A stretch of 64,000 nt of DNA from Candidatus Eisenbacteria bacterium. Lineage in GTDB: Bacteria > Eisenbacteria > RBG-16-71-46. Of this stretch, positions 15,244 to 22,871 are shown piece after piece. Both the position numbers and the translations under genes were made by a program. Location of the stretch: assembly GCA_020847735.1 (NCBI GenBank), contig JADLBL010000026.1:35083-99082 (forward strand), in the 5' to 3' direction. The stretch's first letter is position 1. Each line of letters begins with the position of its first letter. The notes under the pieces are model-generated. The model ran no database searches, was not told the origin of the DNA, and was given only the letters and a program-made list of their open reading frames with translations.

Positions 15244-15669
15244 TCAGGGCTCGATCCGCAACCGGCTCCGGTCGCTGCCGATGATCACGCTCACGTCGGC
15301 GAGGTCCGAGTCCCAGACCTGTCGGATGAGCGGTGGCCCGCCGAGATAATGCGCCACTTCGCGCGCGGTGGAAAGGTCGCTCCGGCGGGCCACCACCAGG
15401 GAGGAGAAGTAGTCCGGGCGGTCGGCGTTCCGCACGTCCACGACCTGGTAGCCGCCTTCGCGCAGGAAGGACGCCACCCGCCCGCCGATGCCGGCCTCTC
15501 CGGAGCCGTTCAGGACCTGCACGCGAACGACTCGCGCGCTCTTCGAAAAGGGCCGGGCCGCGCGCAGGCCGCCGAAGCGCGTCCACGCCCACGAGCCGGC
15601 GAGCGCGAGCACGACCAGCGCGAGCGCCCAGACGAGCGGTCCGCCGGATCCGCCGCGCCTACGCGCCAC
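15244..15669 (-). CDS. Membrane-anchored LytR_C domain protein
   Basis: A 141-residue protein with an N-terminal membrane helix (about 12-28, LVWALALVVLALAGSWAW) and one LytR cell-envelope C-terminal domain. VQVLNGSGEAGIGGRVASFL is the typical domain start, and LADVSVIIGSD the end. The catalytic LytR-CpsA-Psr domain is absent, so it is not a cell-wall ligase by itself; the isolated domain is common in bacteria and its role is unclear. The GTG start lies inside the HIT gene (11-nt overlap). tatA follows 25 nt later. Confidence 0.82.
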   Translation of the reverse strand: MARRRGGSGGPLVWALALVVLALAGSWAWTRFGGLRAARPFSKSARVVRVQVLNGSGEAGIGGRVASFLREGGYQVVDVRNADRPDYFSSLVVARRSDLSTAREVAHYLGGPPLIRQVWDSDLADVSVIIGSDRSRLRIEP

Positions 15670-16213
15670 GGCGACGCGCCTTCGCCGACGGCTTCCGGCC
15701 GTCGGCCGCGACCGCGGCGCGCAGGCGCCGCCAGGTGTGGGCCAGCGACTCCGGCAGCACCTTGGTCCCGCCCACGACCGGCATGAAGTTCGTGTCGCCG
15801 TCCCAGCGCGGCACGAGGTGCAGGTGCAGGTGCCCGGGGAAGCCCGCGCCCGCGACGCGGCCGACGTTGAGGCCGTAGTTGACCCCGTGCGGCCGGTATT
15901 CGGCCGCCAGCACGCGTTCGGCGAGCGCCGCCAGCTCGAGCAGGTCCACGCGTTCGTCCGCGGACAGCTCGGTGAAGCGCGCCGCGTGCCGCTTCACGGC
16001 GACCATCAGGTGCGCGGGGTTGTACGGGTAGCGGTTGAGGAGCAGCAGCGCGTGGCGATTCCGCGCGACGACCAGGTCGCGCGCGTCGGCACGGCCCTTC
16101 GCGACCCGGCAGAACAGGCAGCCCGACGGCCGGTCGGCGCTGCGCAGGTAACCCATCCGCCACGGCGCCCACAGGCGGTCGAGCGCGGCCGTGTGGCTTC
16201 GCCGCGCCGGCAT
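15659..16213 (-). CDS. HIT-family nucleotide hydrolase (Ap4A hydrolase/phosphorylase type)
   Basis: A 184-residue histidine-triad protein. LWAPWRMGYL at the start and CLFC with a downstream His are the zinc-site signature of the branch annotated as diadenosine polyphosphate hydrolase or phosphorylase. The active site HLHLHLVPRW gives the His-x-His-x-His triad. It would cleave dinucleoside polyphosphates or nucleoside phosphoramidates. The ATG overlaps the preceding stop by one base (TGATG). The extended C-terminus (PESLAHTWRRLR) is usual for this branch. Exact substrate not determinable. Confidence 0.92.
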   Translation of the reverse strand: MPARRSHTAALDRLWAPWRMGYLRSADRPSGCLFCRVAKGRADARDLVVARNRHALLLLNRYPYNPAHLMVAVKRHAARFTELSADERVDLLELAALAERVLAAEYRPHGVNYGLNVGRVAGAGFPGHLHLHLVPRWDGDTNFMPVVGGTKVLPESLAHTWRRLRAAVAADGRKPSAKARRRGA

Positions 16214-16980
16214 CAGCGTCCCTCCCGCATCGCGAAGTACACGGCTTCGGCTTCGGCGAGTTGCGCCACGGTGTTGATCCCCAGCAGCTCGCGCGCGTCC
16301 GGCGCGCAGACGACGGCGGCCCGCTCGCCGCGGGCGCGTAGCAGCGCGACCGTGTCGGTCAGGTAGTACTCGCCCTGCGAGTTCTCGGCCGTCAGCCCGT
16401 TCAGCACGCCGGCGAGCGAGCCGTAGCGAAACGCGTAGATGCCCGAGTTGACCTCGTCCAGCGCGCGCTCGGCGGCGCTGGCGTCCTTTTCCTCGACGAT
16501 GCGCTCGATGCCGGCGCCGTCGGGGGTTCGGACGATGCGTCCGTAGCCCGTGGGATCCGGCAGGCGCATGCTGAGCACGGTCACGGACGCTCCCGACTCC
16601 GCATGGCGCCCGAGCAAGGCGTGCAGCGTCTCCGCGGTGAGCAGCGGCGTGTCGCCGCACACGACGAGCAACGTACCGGTGAATCCGGCGAGCGCCGGCG
16701 CGGCCATCCGGCAGGCGTGCCCGGTGCCGCGCTGCTCGGCCTGCACCGCCCACTCGAGGTCCGCGCGGCCGGCGAACGCCGCGCGCACGGCTTCGCGCTG
16801 GTGTCCGATCACCACCACCTTGCGCGCCACGCCCAGCTCGTCGAGCGTCGCGACGACGTGCGCCAGCAGCGGCCGGCCCGCCATCGGATGCAGCACCTTG
16901 GCGAGGTCGCTGTTCATGCGCTTGCCCATGCCGGCCGCCAGCACCAGCGCGACGGTTCCGGGGTGCGAGAAACGGCTCAT
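16213..16980 (-). CDS. GlmU-like UDP-GlcNAc pyrophosphorylase domain (no acetyltransferase domain)
   Basis: A 255-residue nucleotidyltransferase that closely matches the N-terminal half of GlmU: LAAGMGKRMNSDLAKVLHPM is the nucleotide-binding loop, QRGTGHA and GDTPLL are uridine-nucleotide motifs, and EVNSGIYAF is the sugar site. GlmU proteins are usually about 450 residues with a left-handed beta-helix acetyltransferase; that half is missing, and the next gene begins at this gene's stop, so it is not a sequencing truncation. It probably makes UDP-GlcNAc (or a related UDP-sugar) from a sugar 1-phosphate. The acetyltransferase step must be encoded elsewhere. Confidence 0.88.
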   Translation of the reverse strand: MSRFSHPGTVALVLAAGMGKRMNSDLAKVLHPMAGRPLLAHVVATLDELGVARKVVVIGHQREAVRAAFAGRADLEWAVQAEQRGTGHACRMAAPALAGFTGTLLVVCGDTPLLTAETLHALLGRHAESGASVTVLSMRLPDPTGYGRIVRTPDGAGIERIVEEKDASAAERALDEVNSGIYAFRYGSLAGVLNGLTAENSQGEYYLTDTVALLRARGERAAVVCAPDARELLGINTVAQLAEAEAVYFAMREGR

Positions 16981-17870
16981 CGGGGGCTCCATTCGAAGTT
17001 GTCGATCAAGCGTGTCCGGCCGATACGCGCCGCCACGGCCACCAGCACCCGGCCGTTCACCGTGCGGACCGGTTGCAGGGTGCCGGCGTCCACGACCGCG
17101 ACGTAATCCTCGCGCACCAGCGGGTAACCGGACCATTCGAGTCGGATGGCCGCCGCCAGCCGTGCCGCCGAGCGTTCGCCGCGACCGAGAAGCACGCGCG
17201 CCGACGAAAGGCCCTGCGACAGCGCCACCGCCTGCTGGCGTTCGCGCGCACCGAGGTAGGCGTTTCGTGACGAACGCGCCAGACCGTCGGGCTCGCGAAT
17301 CGTCGGACCCCGCCGCACGCGGGTCGGCACCAGCAGGTCGGCGATCATGCGTTCCAGCACGACCGCCTGCTGGGCGTCCTTCTGGCCGAGCCACAACTGC
17401 TCGGGCTGCACGGCGTGCAGCAGGCGCGCGACCACGGTGGTCACGCCGTCGAAATGTCCGGGGCGCGAGGCGCCCTCGAGCGTGGCCGTCAGCTCCCGCA
17501 CCTGCACGCGCGTGCGGTCGCCGGGCGGGTACACGTCCTCGACGCGCGGTTCCCAGAGCAGGTCCACGCCGGCCGCGGCGAACCGGGCGCGATCGCGCCG
17601 CAGCGGCCGCGGGTAGCGCCGGTAGTCCTCGCCCGGCCCGAACTGGAGCGGGTTGACGAAGATGCTCGCCACGACGCGGTCCGCCGCCCGCCTTGCGAGC
17701 GCCACGAGCGAGAGGTGGCCCTCGTGGATGGCGCCCATGGTCGGCACGAACGCGACCGACTCGCCGCGCCGGCCGAACACCGCGCGCGCGGCGCGCAACT
17801 CGGCAACCGTGACGACCTGGCGCATCGCGGTGCGACGGCCCGCCGCCACGCGCCGGGAACGAGTCGCCAT
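16977..17870 (-). CDS. panC: Pantothenate synthetase
   Basis: A 297-residue enzyme that joins pantoate and beta-alanine with ATP to make pantothenate. The nucleotidyl-transferase signature is FVPTMGAIHEGHLSL. IFVNPLQFGPGEDYRRYPR and LWLGQKDAQQAVVLERM are further family blocks, and DGLARSSRNAYL carries the SSRN motif. The ATG chosen is 2 nt after the panB stop; an internal ATG at 17825 (MRQVVTVAEL) is the alternative and matches the usual protein N-terminus better, although it has no ribosome binding site. It overlaps the glmU-like gene by 4 nt. Confidence 0.95.
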   Translation of the reverse strand: MATRSRRVAAGRRTAMRQVVTVAELRAARAVFGRRGESVAFVPTMGAIHEGHLSLVALARRAADRVVASIFVNPLQFGPGEDYRRYPRPLRRDRARFAAAGVDLLWEPRVEDVYPPGDRTRVQVRELTATLEGASRPGHFDGVTTVVARLLHAVQPEQLWLGQKDAQQAVVLERMIADLLVPTRVRRGPTIREPDGLARSSRNAYLGARERQQAVALSQGLSSARVLLGRGERSAARLAAAIRLEWSGYPLVREDYVAVVDAGTLQPVRTVNGRVLVAVAARIGRTRLIDNFEWSPR

Positions 17871-17872
17871 GC

Positions 17873-18709
17873 TCAGTAGGACTCCGCCTCGCCCGGAAAG
17901 CGGCGCGCCTTCACGTCGGCCACGTAGCGGCCGTAGGCGTCGCGGACGGCGTCGCCGATCTCGGCGTAGCGGCGCACGAACTTCGCCTGCCGCCCGAAGT
18001 AGAGGCCCAGCATGTCGTGCGTCACCAGCACCTGCCCGTCGCAGCCCACCCCGGCGCCGATGCCGATCGTCGGCACCTGCAGCGCGCGGGAGACCGACGT
18101 GCCGAGCTTGGCCGGAATGCCCTCGAGGACGATCGCGAAGCAGCCGCTCGCCTCGAGTTGCTGCGCCTCGCGCACGAGCCGTTCCTGGTCGGCCTCGCCG
18201 CGCGCCTGCACCTTGTAACCGCCGAAGGCCAGCACCGACTGCGGCGTGAGGCCGAGATGGCCCATCACCGGGATGCCCGCGTCGGTGATTCGCCGCACCG
18301 CCTCGGCGACGCGCTCGCCGCCCTCCAGCTTGATCGCGTCCGCGCCGCCCTCCTGCACGAGCCGGCCGGCGTTGATCACGGCCTGCTCGACCGAGGCCTG
18401 GTAGCTCATGAACGGCATGTCGCCGACCACCAGGGCCGACGGCCGTGCCCGCGTCACCGCCTTCACGTGGTGGAGCATGTCGTCCATGGTCACCGGCAGC
18501 GTGCTCTCGTATCCCAGCATCACCGTGCCCACGGAATCACCGACCAGCAGAATCTCGACGCCCGCCTCGTCGGCGAGCCGGGCGATCGGGTAGTCGTACG
18601 CCGTCACCACCGTCACCACCTCGCCGCGACGCTTCATCTCGACGATCGCCGGTGCCGTGATCTTCGCCCGCCGCTTCGCGGCGGCGCCCGCGGTCGGTTC
18701 CCCGCTCAT
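17873..18709 (-). CDS. panB: 3-methyl-2-oxobutanoate hydroxymethyltransferase
   Basis: A 278-residue TIM-barrel enzyme that makes ketopantoate from 2-oxoisovalerate and methylene-tetrahydrofolate, the first step to pantothenate. Typical blocks are VTAYDYPIARLADEAGV, VGDSVGTVMLG, GDMPFMSYQ, KLEGG, GHLGLTPQS and PTIGIGAG. The start overlaps the upstream kinase gene by 4 nt (ATGA). panB and panC adjacent is the usual arrangement. The folate dependence of the reaction gives a loose link to folB and folK at the head of the same transcript. Confidence 0.97.
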   Translation of the reverse strand: MSGEPTAGAAAKRRAKITAPAIVEMKRRGEVVTVVTAYDYPIARLADEAGVEILLVGDSVGTVMLGYESTLPVTMDDMLHHVKAVTRARPSALVVGDMPFMSYQASVEQAVINAGRLVQEGGADAIKLEGGERVAEAVRRITDAGIPVMGHLGLTPQSVLAFGGYKVQARGEADQERLVREAQQLEASGCFAIVLEGIPAKLGTSVSRALQVPTIGIGAGVGCDGQVLVTHDMLGLYFGRQAKFVRRYAEIGDAVRDAYGRYVADVKARRFPGEAESY

Positions 18710-19356
18710 GACGTCCGTCCCTTCTCGATCGGCCGGTAGTAGAGCGTCCCCTGCCGGTGCGACAGGATGCGCTTCACCAGGTCCTCGTAGTCGTCCGGCT
18801 GGTTCACGAAATCGATGGCGTTGGTGTCCACGACCAGCAGCGGCGTCTCCGCGTAGTGGAAGAAATAGTGGGTGTACGCGTCGTTCAACTGACCGATGTA
18901 TTCGCGCTGCATCTCGCGCTCGAACGGCCGGTCGCGCTTGCGGATCCGTTCCATGAGCGTGTCGGTCGTCGCCTGCAGGTAGACGACGATGTCCGGCTTG
19001 ACCACGTCCATCTCGAGCCAGCCCACGAGGCGTTCGTACAGCTGCATCTCGCGTCCGGCCAGATTCAGGCTGGCGAAGATGCGGTCCTTCTGGAACAGGT
19101 AGTCCGAAACGAGCTTCTCGCTGAACAGGTCCGTCTGTCGCAGATCGCGCTGCTGCTGATACCGGCTGAACAGGAAGTGCATCTGCGTCTGGAACGCATA
19201 ACGCAGCCGATCGCGGTAGAAGTCCTTGAGGAACGGGTTCTCCTCGACCTCCTCGAGCACCAGTTTCGCCTGCAACCGTTCGGTCAGCATGCGCGCGAGG
19301 CTGGTCTTGCCCGCGCCGATGACGCCTTCGATGACAAGATAACGATTCTCGCTCAC
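18706..19356 (-). CDS. Deoxynucleoside kinase (dAK/dGK family)
   Basis: A 216-residue P-loop kinase for salvage of deoxynucleosides. The P-loop is EGVIGAGKTSL. The sensor/lid region shows QKDRIFASLNL and the arginine-rich lid RKRDRPFERE; the C-terminal VVDTNAIDFV is typical of the deoxyadenosine/deoxyguanosine kinase branch. The start is GTG. It lies 28 nt after folK and overlaps panB by 4 nt. The family often sits beside folK in other bacteria. Substrate preference (dA versus dG) cannot be told. Confidence 0.92.
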   Translation of the reverse strand: MSENRYLVIEGVIGAGKTSLARMLTERLQAKLVLEEVEENPFLKDFYRDRLRYAFQTQMHFLFSRYQQQRDLRQTDLFSEKLVSDYLFQKDRIFASLNLAGREMQLYERLVGWLEMDVVKPDIVVYLQATTDTLMERIRKRDRPFEREMQREYIGQLNDAYTHYFFHYAETPLLVVDTNAIDFVNQPDDYEDLVKRILSHRQGTLYYRPIEKGRTS

Positions 19357-19384
19357 GCGCGCCCCACGAGTCCCGAAGCTGGAA

Positions 19385-19879
19385 TCATTTCCAGTGGAGC
19401 GTTCCCCGCTTGACGAGCGGTCGGGCCCCCAGCCGGTTCAGGTGCGCCGCCAGGGTCTCGCCCGTTCCCGGGTGGACGAGGCGCGGTTCGAGCTCGATGA
19501 GCGGCACGAGCACGAACGAGCGACGAAGGATCTCCGGGTGCGGCACCCGCAGGTCCGGCTCCTCGAGGATCTCCTCGCCGTAGAGCAGCAGGTCGAGGTC
19601 GATCGTGCGCGGCCCCCAGTGCTGGGTGCGCACACGGCCGAGGCGCTTCTCGACCAGCATCAGGTTCCAGAGCAGCTGGCGTGCGGTCAGCTCGGTGTCC
19701 ACCAGCGCCGCCGCGTTGAGGAAGTTGGGCTGGTCCACGTCGCCCGCCGGTTCGGTGTCGTAGAGCGACGAGACGCGGATCAGGTCGGTCTCGGGCAGGT
19801 CGGCGATCGCCTCGAGCGCCGCGCGAATGGCGCCCTCGCGGTCGCCGAGGTTCGAGCCCAGGCCGAGGAACGCCCTCAT
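19385..19879 (-). CDS. folK: 2-amino-4-hydroxy-6-hydroxymethyldihydropteridine pyrophosphokinase
   Basis: A 164-residue HPPK that transfers pyrophosphate from ATP to the pterin in folate synthesis. The signature GLGSNLGDRE is at the N-terminus. QPNFLNAAALVDT, GPRTIDLDLLLYG (metal-binding Asp pair) and VPHPEILRRSFVLVPL follow in the expected order. The ATG overlaps the folB stop by 2-3 nt. folB and folK catalyse adjacent pathway steps. folP is not in the window. Confidence 0.97.
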   Translation of the reverse strand: MRAFLGLGSNLGDREGAIRAALEAIADLPETDLIRVSSLYDTEPAGDVDQPNFLNAAALVDTELTARQLLWNLMLVEKRLGRVRTQHWGPRTIDLDLLLYGEEILEEPDLRVPHPEILRRSFVLVPLIELEPRLVHPGTGETLAAHLNRLGARPLVKRGTLHWK

Positions 19880-20235
19880 CGCGCCTTCTCCCGCGTCACC
19901 TCGATCACCGCCCGCCCGCCCGTCGTCCAGCCGAGGTTCTGCTTCGAGATCCGTACGGTGGCGCTGCGGATCGGAAACTTCTCGAGGATCGAGTCCGCCG
20001 TGGTGCGGGCCAGCGTTTCGAGCAGGTGGAAGCTCCTGCCCTCGACGACTTCGCGGACCTGCTGGTACAGCAGGTCGTAGTCAATGGTGTCCGAAAGGCG
20101 GTCGCTCGTCTCCGAGGCGGCGCTGAGCGGTTCGAGGACGAGGTCCACCTCGAGACGCTGCCCCGCCTCCTTTTCGTAGGGGCGGGCGCCGTGGTGCCCG
20201 AACACCGACAGCCCTTCGAGCCGGATGGTCGCCAA
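19876..20235 (-). CDS. folB: Dihydroneopterin aldolase
   Basis: A 119-residue FolB that converts dihydroneopterin to hydroxymethyl-dihydropterin and glycolaldehyde. LSVFGHHGARPYEKEAGQRL carries the catalytic-site block, and DTIDYDLLYQ and FHLLETLA the remaining conserved segments. I use a TTG start because GGAGG lies 8 nt upstream and the family normally begins three residues before the first beta-strand; longer upstream reading frames are arginine-rich and unlike FolB. First gene of a nine-gene unit ending at tatA, with a good promoter 60-90 nt upstream. Confidence 0.93.
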   Translation of the reverse strand: MATIRLEGLSVFGHHGARPYEKEAGQRLEVDLVLEPLSAASETSDRLSDTIDYDLLYQQVREVVEGRSFHLLETLARTTADSILEKFPIRSATVRISKQNLGWTTGGRAVIEVTREKAR

Positions 20236-20295
20236 GACCTTGCCTCCGAAAAGGATGAGCGCCGCGGACCTCCGCCGTGCGCGATTCGCGCGGCG

Positions 20296-20325
20296 AGGAT
20301 AGGAGCGCGCTCGGAGCAGGGTCAA
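20296..20325 (-). promoter_or_regulatory. Promoter of the folB-to-tatA operon
   Basis: On the minus strand TTGACC (20325-20320), an 18-nt spacer, then TATCCT (20301-20296). This is the best match to the recurrent TTGNNC-N18-TANNNT pattern. Transcription from about 20289 leaves a 54-nt leader with a GGAGG site before the TTG start. Confidence 0.6.
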
Positions 20326-20423
20326 GGGCCGCGGCGAGGCCGCGGCGCTTCCCGGCGACTCGGGCACGCGGCCGGGCGCGCCTGGACGCGCGCGTGGTCG
20401 TGATCCCGCCGTCGCCCGCGGCC

Positions 20424-20819
20424 TCAGTGCGCCCGGATGCGCCGCCCGGAGGGATGCCGACGCCCCTGCCTCCACTGGAACGCGACCATGTCCACAGTCC
20501 CCCGCGCGGTGAAGCGAACCCCCTCGTGTTCGAGCCGGATCCGCTGGGTCATCGCCGCGTGCGGGTCGAGCTTGATCAGCGACAGCCTGCCCCCCGCCGC
20601 AAGCACGCGGTGCCAGGGCAGTCCGTCGCGGTCCCTCGAGGCGTGCAGCGCGTAGCCGACCAGCCGCGCCGAGCCGTGCATGCCGGCCAGATCCGCCACC
20701 TGCCCGTAGGTCGCCACCTGGCCTCGCGGGATGCGCCGGACGACGCGATAGATGCGTGCGTAGGAAGTGCCCGGAGCCCCGTCCCGGCGCGTCTCACCCG
20801 TCCGTTCGCGGCGCGGCAT
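20424..20819 (-). CDS. Alkyltransferase-like protein (ATL), Trp replaces catalytic Cys
   Basis: A 131-residue homologue of the DNA-binding domain of O6-alkylguanine-DNA alkyltransferase. The helix-turn-helix (YGQVADLAG), the Arg finger (SARLVGYAL, Arg about residue 52) and the active-site strand are present. The motif normally reading PCHRV is PWHRV, with Trp at residue 69. The active-site Cys is therefore absent; known ATL proteins with this change bind O6-alkylguanine, flip it and recruit nucleotide-excision repair. uvrA and uvrB are both in this window. It lies 4 nt after dapD and is probably the last gene of the dap transcript. Confidence 0.9.
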   Translation of the reverse strand: MPRRERTGETRRDGAPGTSYARIYRVVRRIPRGQVATYGQVADLAGMHGSARLVGYALHASRDRDGLPWHRVLAAGGRLSLIKLDPHAAMTQRIRLEHEGVRFTARGTVDMVAFQWRQGRRHPSGRRIRAH

Positions 20820-20823
20820 GACG

Positions 20824-21693
20824 TCAGACCGGAACGCCGAACTCTCGCAGCGCTTCGTTCAGGCTCGTCTTGCGGTCCGTTCCCTCGTGGCGGGTGCCGA
20901 TCACCAGCGCGCACGGGGTGCCGTAGGCGCCGGCCGGAAACTGCCGCGGACGGCTTCCCGGAATCACCACCGCGCGCTCCGGCACGACGCCGCGCAGTTC
21001 CACCGGCTCGCCGCCACGCACGTCCACGATCGGGGTCGAGGCGGTCAGCACGACGCCGGCGCCGAGCACCGCGCCGGCCCGCACGCGCACGCCCTCGACG
21101 ACGATCGCCCGCGAGCCGATGAATGCGTCGTCCTCGATCACCACCGGCGCCGCCTGCGGAGGCTCGAGCACGCCGCCGAGGCCGACGCCGCCGGAGAGGT
21201 GTACGCGAGCGCCCACCTGCGCGCACGAGCCGACGGTGGCCCACGTGTCCACCATCGTGCCCTCGCCCACGCGGGCGCCGATGTTGACGTAACCCGGCAT
21301 GAGGATGACGCCGCGCTCGAGGAAGCTTCCGTAACGGGCGACTCCCGGCGGCACCACCCGCACGCCGGCGCCCTCCAGGTTCCGCTTGATGGGCAGCTTG
21401 TCGAAGAACTCGAGGTCGCCCGCATGCAGCGGCTCGGAGACGCGCAGGCGGAAGTAAAGGAGGATCGCCTGCTTGATCCAGGCGTGCGTCGTCCACTCGT
21501 CGCCGGGCGCGACCGGTGGCGAGGCGACGCGAACGTCGCCGGCGTCCAGCGCCGCGATCGTGCCTTCGACCGCGCCGCGCAACTCGGCCGAGTCGAGCGT
21601 CAGTTCTCCGGCCCAGCCGCGCGCGACGGTGTCCTGCCAGCGGTCGAGCGGGACTCCGGAGACCCCGCCCGTCGCCTTCGCGGCACCGCTCAC
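20824..21693 (-). CDS. dapD: Tetrahydrodipicolinate N-succinyltransferase
   Basis: A 289-residue left-handed beta-helix acyltransferase for the succinylase branch of lysine/diaminopimelate synthesis. The N-terminal helical domain (EWTTHAWIKQAILLYFRL) and the hexapeptide repeats (VNIGARVGEGTMVDTWATVG, then GSCAQVGARVHLSGGVGLGG) are unmistakable. VVIPGSRPR is the characteristic C-terminal block. The start is GTG, overlapping the dapC stop by 3 nt. With dapC and dapE it supplies the three enzymes between tetrahydrodipicolinate and LL-DAP. Confidence 0.96.
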   Translation of the reverse strand: MSGAAKATGGVSGVPLDRWQDTVARGWAGELTLDSAELRGAVEGTIAALDAGDVRVASPPVAPGDEWTTHAWIKQAILLYFRLRVSEPLHAGDLEFFDKLPIKRNLEGAGVRVVPPGVARYGSFLERGVILMPGYVNIGARVGEGTMVDTWATVGSCAQVGARVHLSGGVGLGGVLEPPQAAPVVIEDDAFIGSRAIVVEGVRVRAGAVLGAGVVLTASTPIVDVRGGEPVELRGVVPERAVVIPGSRPRQFPAGAYGTPCALVIGTRHEGTDRKTSLNEALREFGVPV

Positions 21694-22871
21694 GGCAGCG
21701 CCCGCATGCGCTCGATCGCCTCGTGGCACCGGGCGAGCGTCGGGACCAGCGCCCAGCGCACGAAACCCTCCCCGCCCGCGCCGAGATAGGAACCCGGTGT
21801 GACGACGATGCCGCGCGCGAGCAACGATTCGCAAAAGGCCTCGTCGTCGCCCCCCGGCACGCGCATCCACAGGTAGAAGGTGGCCTCGCTCGCTTCCGTC
21901 CGCCAGCCGCGGCGCGCGAACTCGGAGACGAACAGCTCGCGCTTGGCCGCGTACTTCGCGCGCTGCTCGCCGGTGTGCGCGTCGTCGTTCCACGCCGCGA
22001 TCGCCGCGTCCTGGATGAAGTCGGGGGTGGCCGCGCCGACGTTGGGGCGGAACCGGCGCAGCGCGTCCATCGCCCGCGGATCGCCGGCGAGGAAGCCGGA
22101 GCGATAGCCGGTCATCGCGCTGCGCTTGCTGAGCGTGTACAGGGCGAGGACGTTCTCGAATCCATGCTCGAGCAGCGTGGGCGGCGGGCCGGCTTCGAAG
22201 TAGAGGTCCCCGTAGGCCTCGTCGCTCGCCACCCAGAAGCCGTGCCGGCGCGCGAGTGTGACGATCGCCGCGCCCTCTTCGCGCGTGAGCACGGAGCCGG
22301 TCGGGTTGTGCGGCGAGTTGAGCCACAGCAGGGCCGTGCGCCGCCAGACCTCGGCGGGTACGTTCGCGGGATTGAACCTCCAGCCGTCCTGCGAGCGCAG
22401 CGGCGTGAAGTGCACCTCCGCCCCCGCGAACCGCGCGCCCGCTTCGTAGACCGGATACGCCGGCGTCGGGATCACCACGGTGCGCTTCGCGGCGGCGGGG
22501 TCCACGAACGCGAACGCAAGATTGAAGACCGCCTCCTTGAGCCCGTTCGCCGGCAGCACGTGGACTTCCGGGTCCGCGCTCACGCCGTAGCGCCGCGCGA
22601 GCCACCGGGCGCAGGCGGCGCGCAGATCCGGCCGTCCGGTCGTCGCCGGATAGCTGGAGACGGCCGGCACGTGCGCGATCATCGCCTCGCGGATGAACGA
22701 CGGCGTCTCCTCGCGAGGGTCGCCCATGCCGAAGTTGATGGTCGTCAGATTCGCCGGCTGAAGCTCGCGGCGCCGGCGTTCGAGCTTCACGAACGGGTAC
22801 TCCCCGCCACCGGTCAGCAGCGGGTGCAGCGGGGCGGGGGTGGCGGCGGTCCTCGCGGGCGCGGCGCTCAT
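21690..22871 (-). CDS. dapC: Succinyldiaminopimelate aminotransferase (class I PLP enzyme)
   Basis: A 393-residue fold-type I aminotransferase. The PLP-site blocks are present: NSPHNPTG, ASDEAY and the lysine in YTLSKRSAMTGYRSGF. The C-terminal Arg anchor lies in GEGFVRWALV. Sequence alone fits several alpha-class aminotransferases, but the position between dapE and dapD, touching both, makes N-succinyl-LL-diaminopimelate aminotransferase the natural assignment. The ATG abuts the dapE stop (TAGATG). Confidence 0.92.
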   Translation of the reverse strand: MSAAPARTAATPAPLHPLLTGGGEYPFVKLERRRRELQPANLTTINFGMGDPREETPSFIREAMIAHVPAVSSYPATTGRPDLRAACARWLARRYGVSADPEVHVLPANGLKEAVFNLAFAFVDPAAAKRTVVIPTPAYPVYEAGARFAGAEVHFTPLRSQDGWRFNPANVPAEVWRRTALLWLNSPHNPTGSVLTREEGAAIVTLARRHGFWVASDEAYGDLYFEAGPPPTLLEHGFENVLALYTLSKRSAMTGYRSGFLAGDPRAMDALRRFRPNVGAATPDFIQDAAIAAWNDDAHTGEQRAKYAAKRELFVSEFARRGWRTEASEATFYLWMRVPGGDDEAFCESLLARGIVVTPGSYLGAGGEGFVRWALVPTLARCHEAIERMRALP

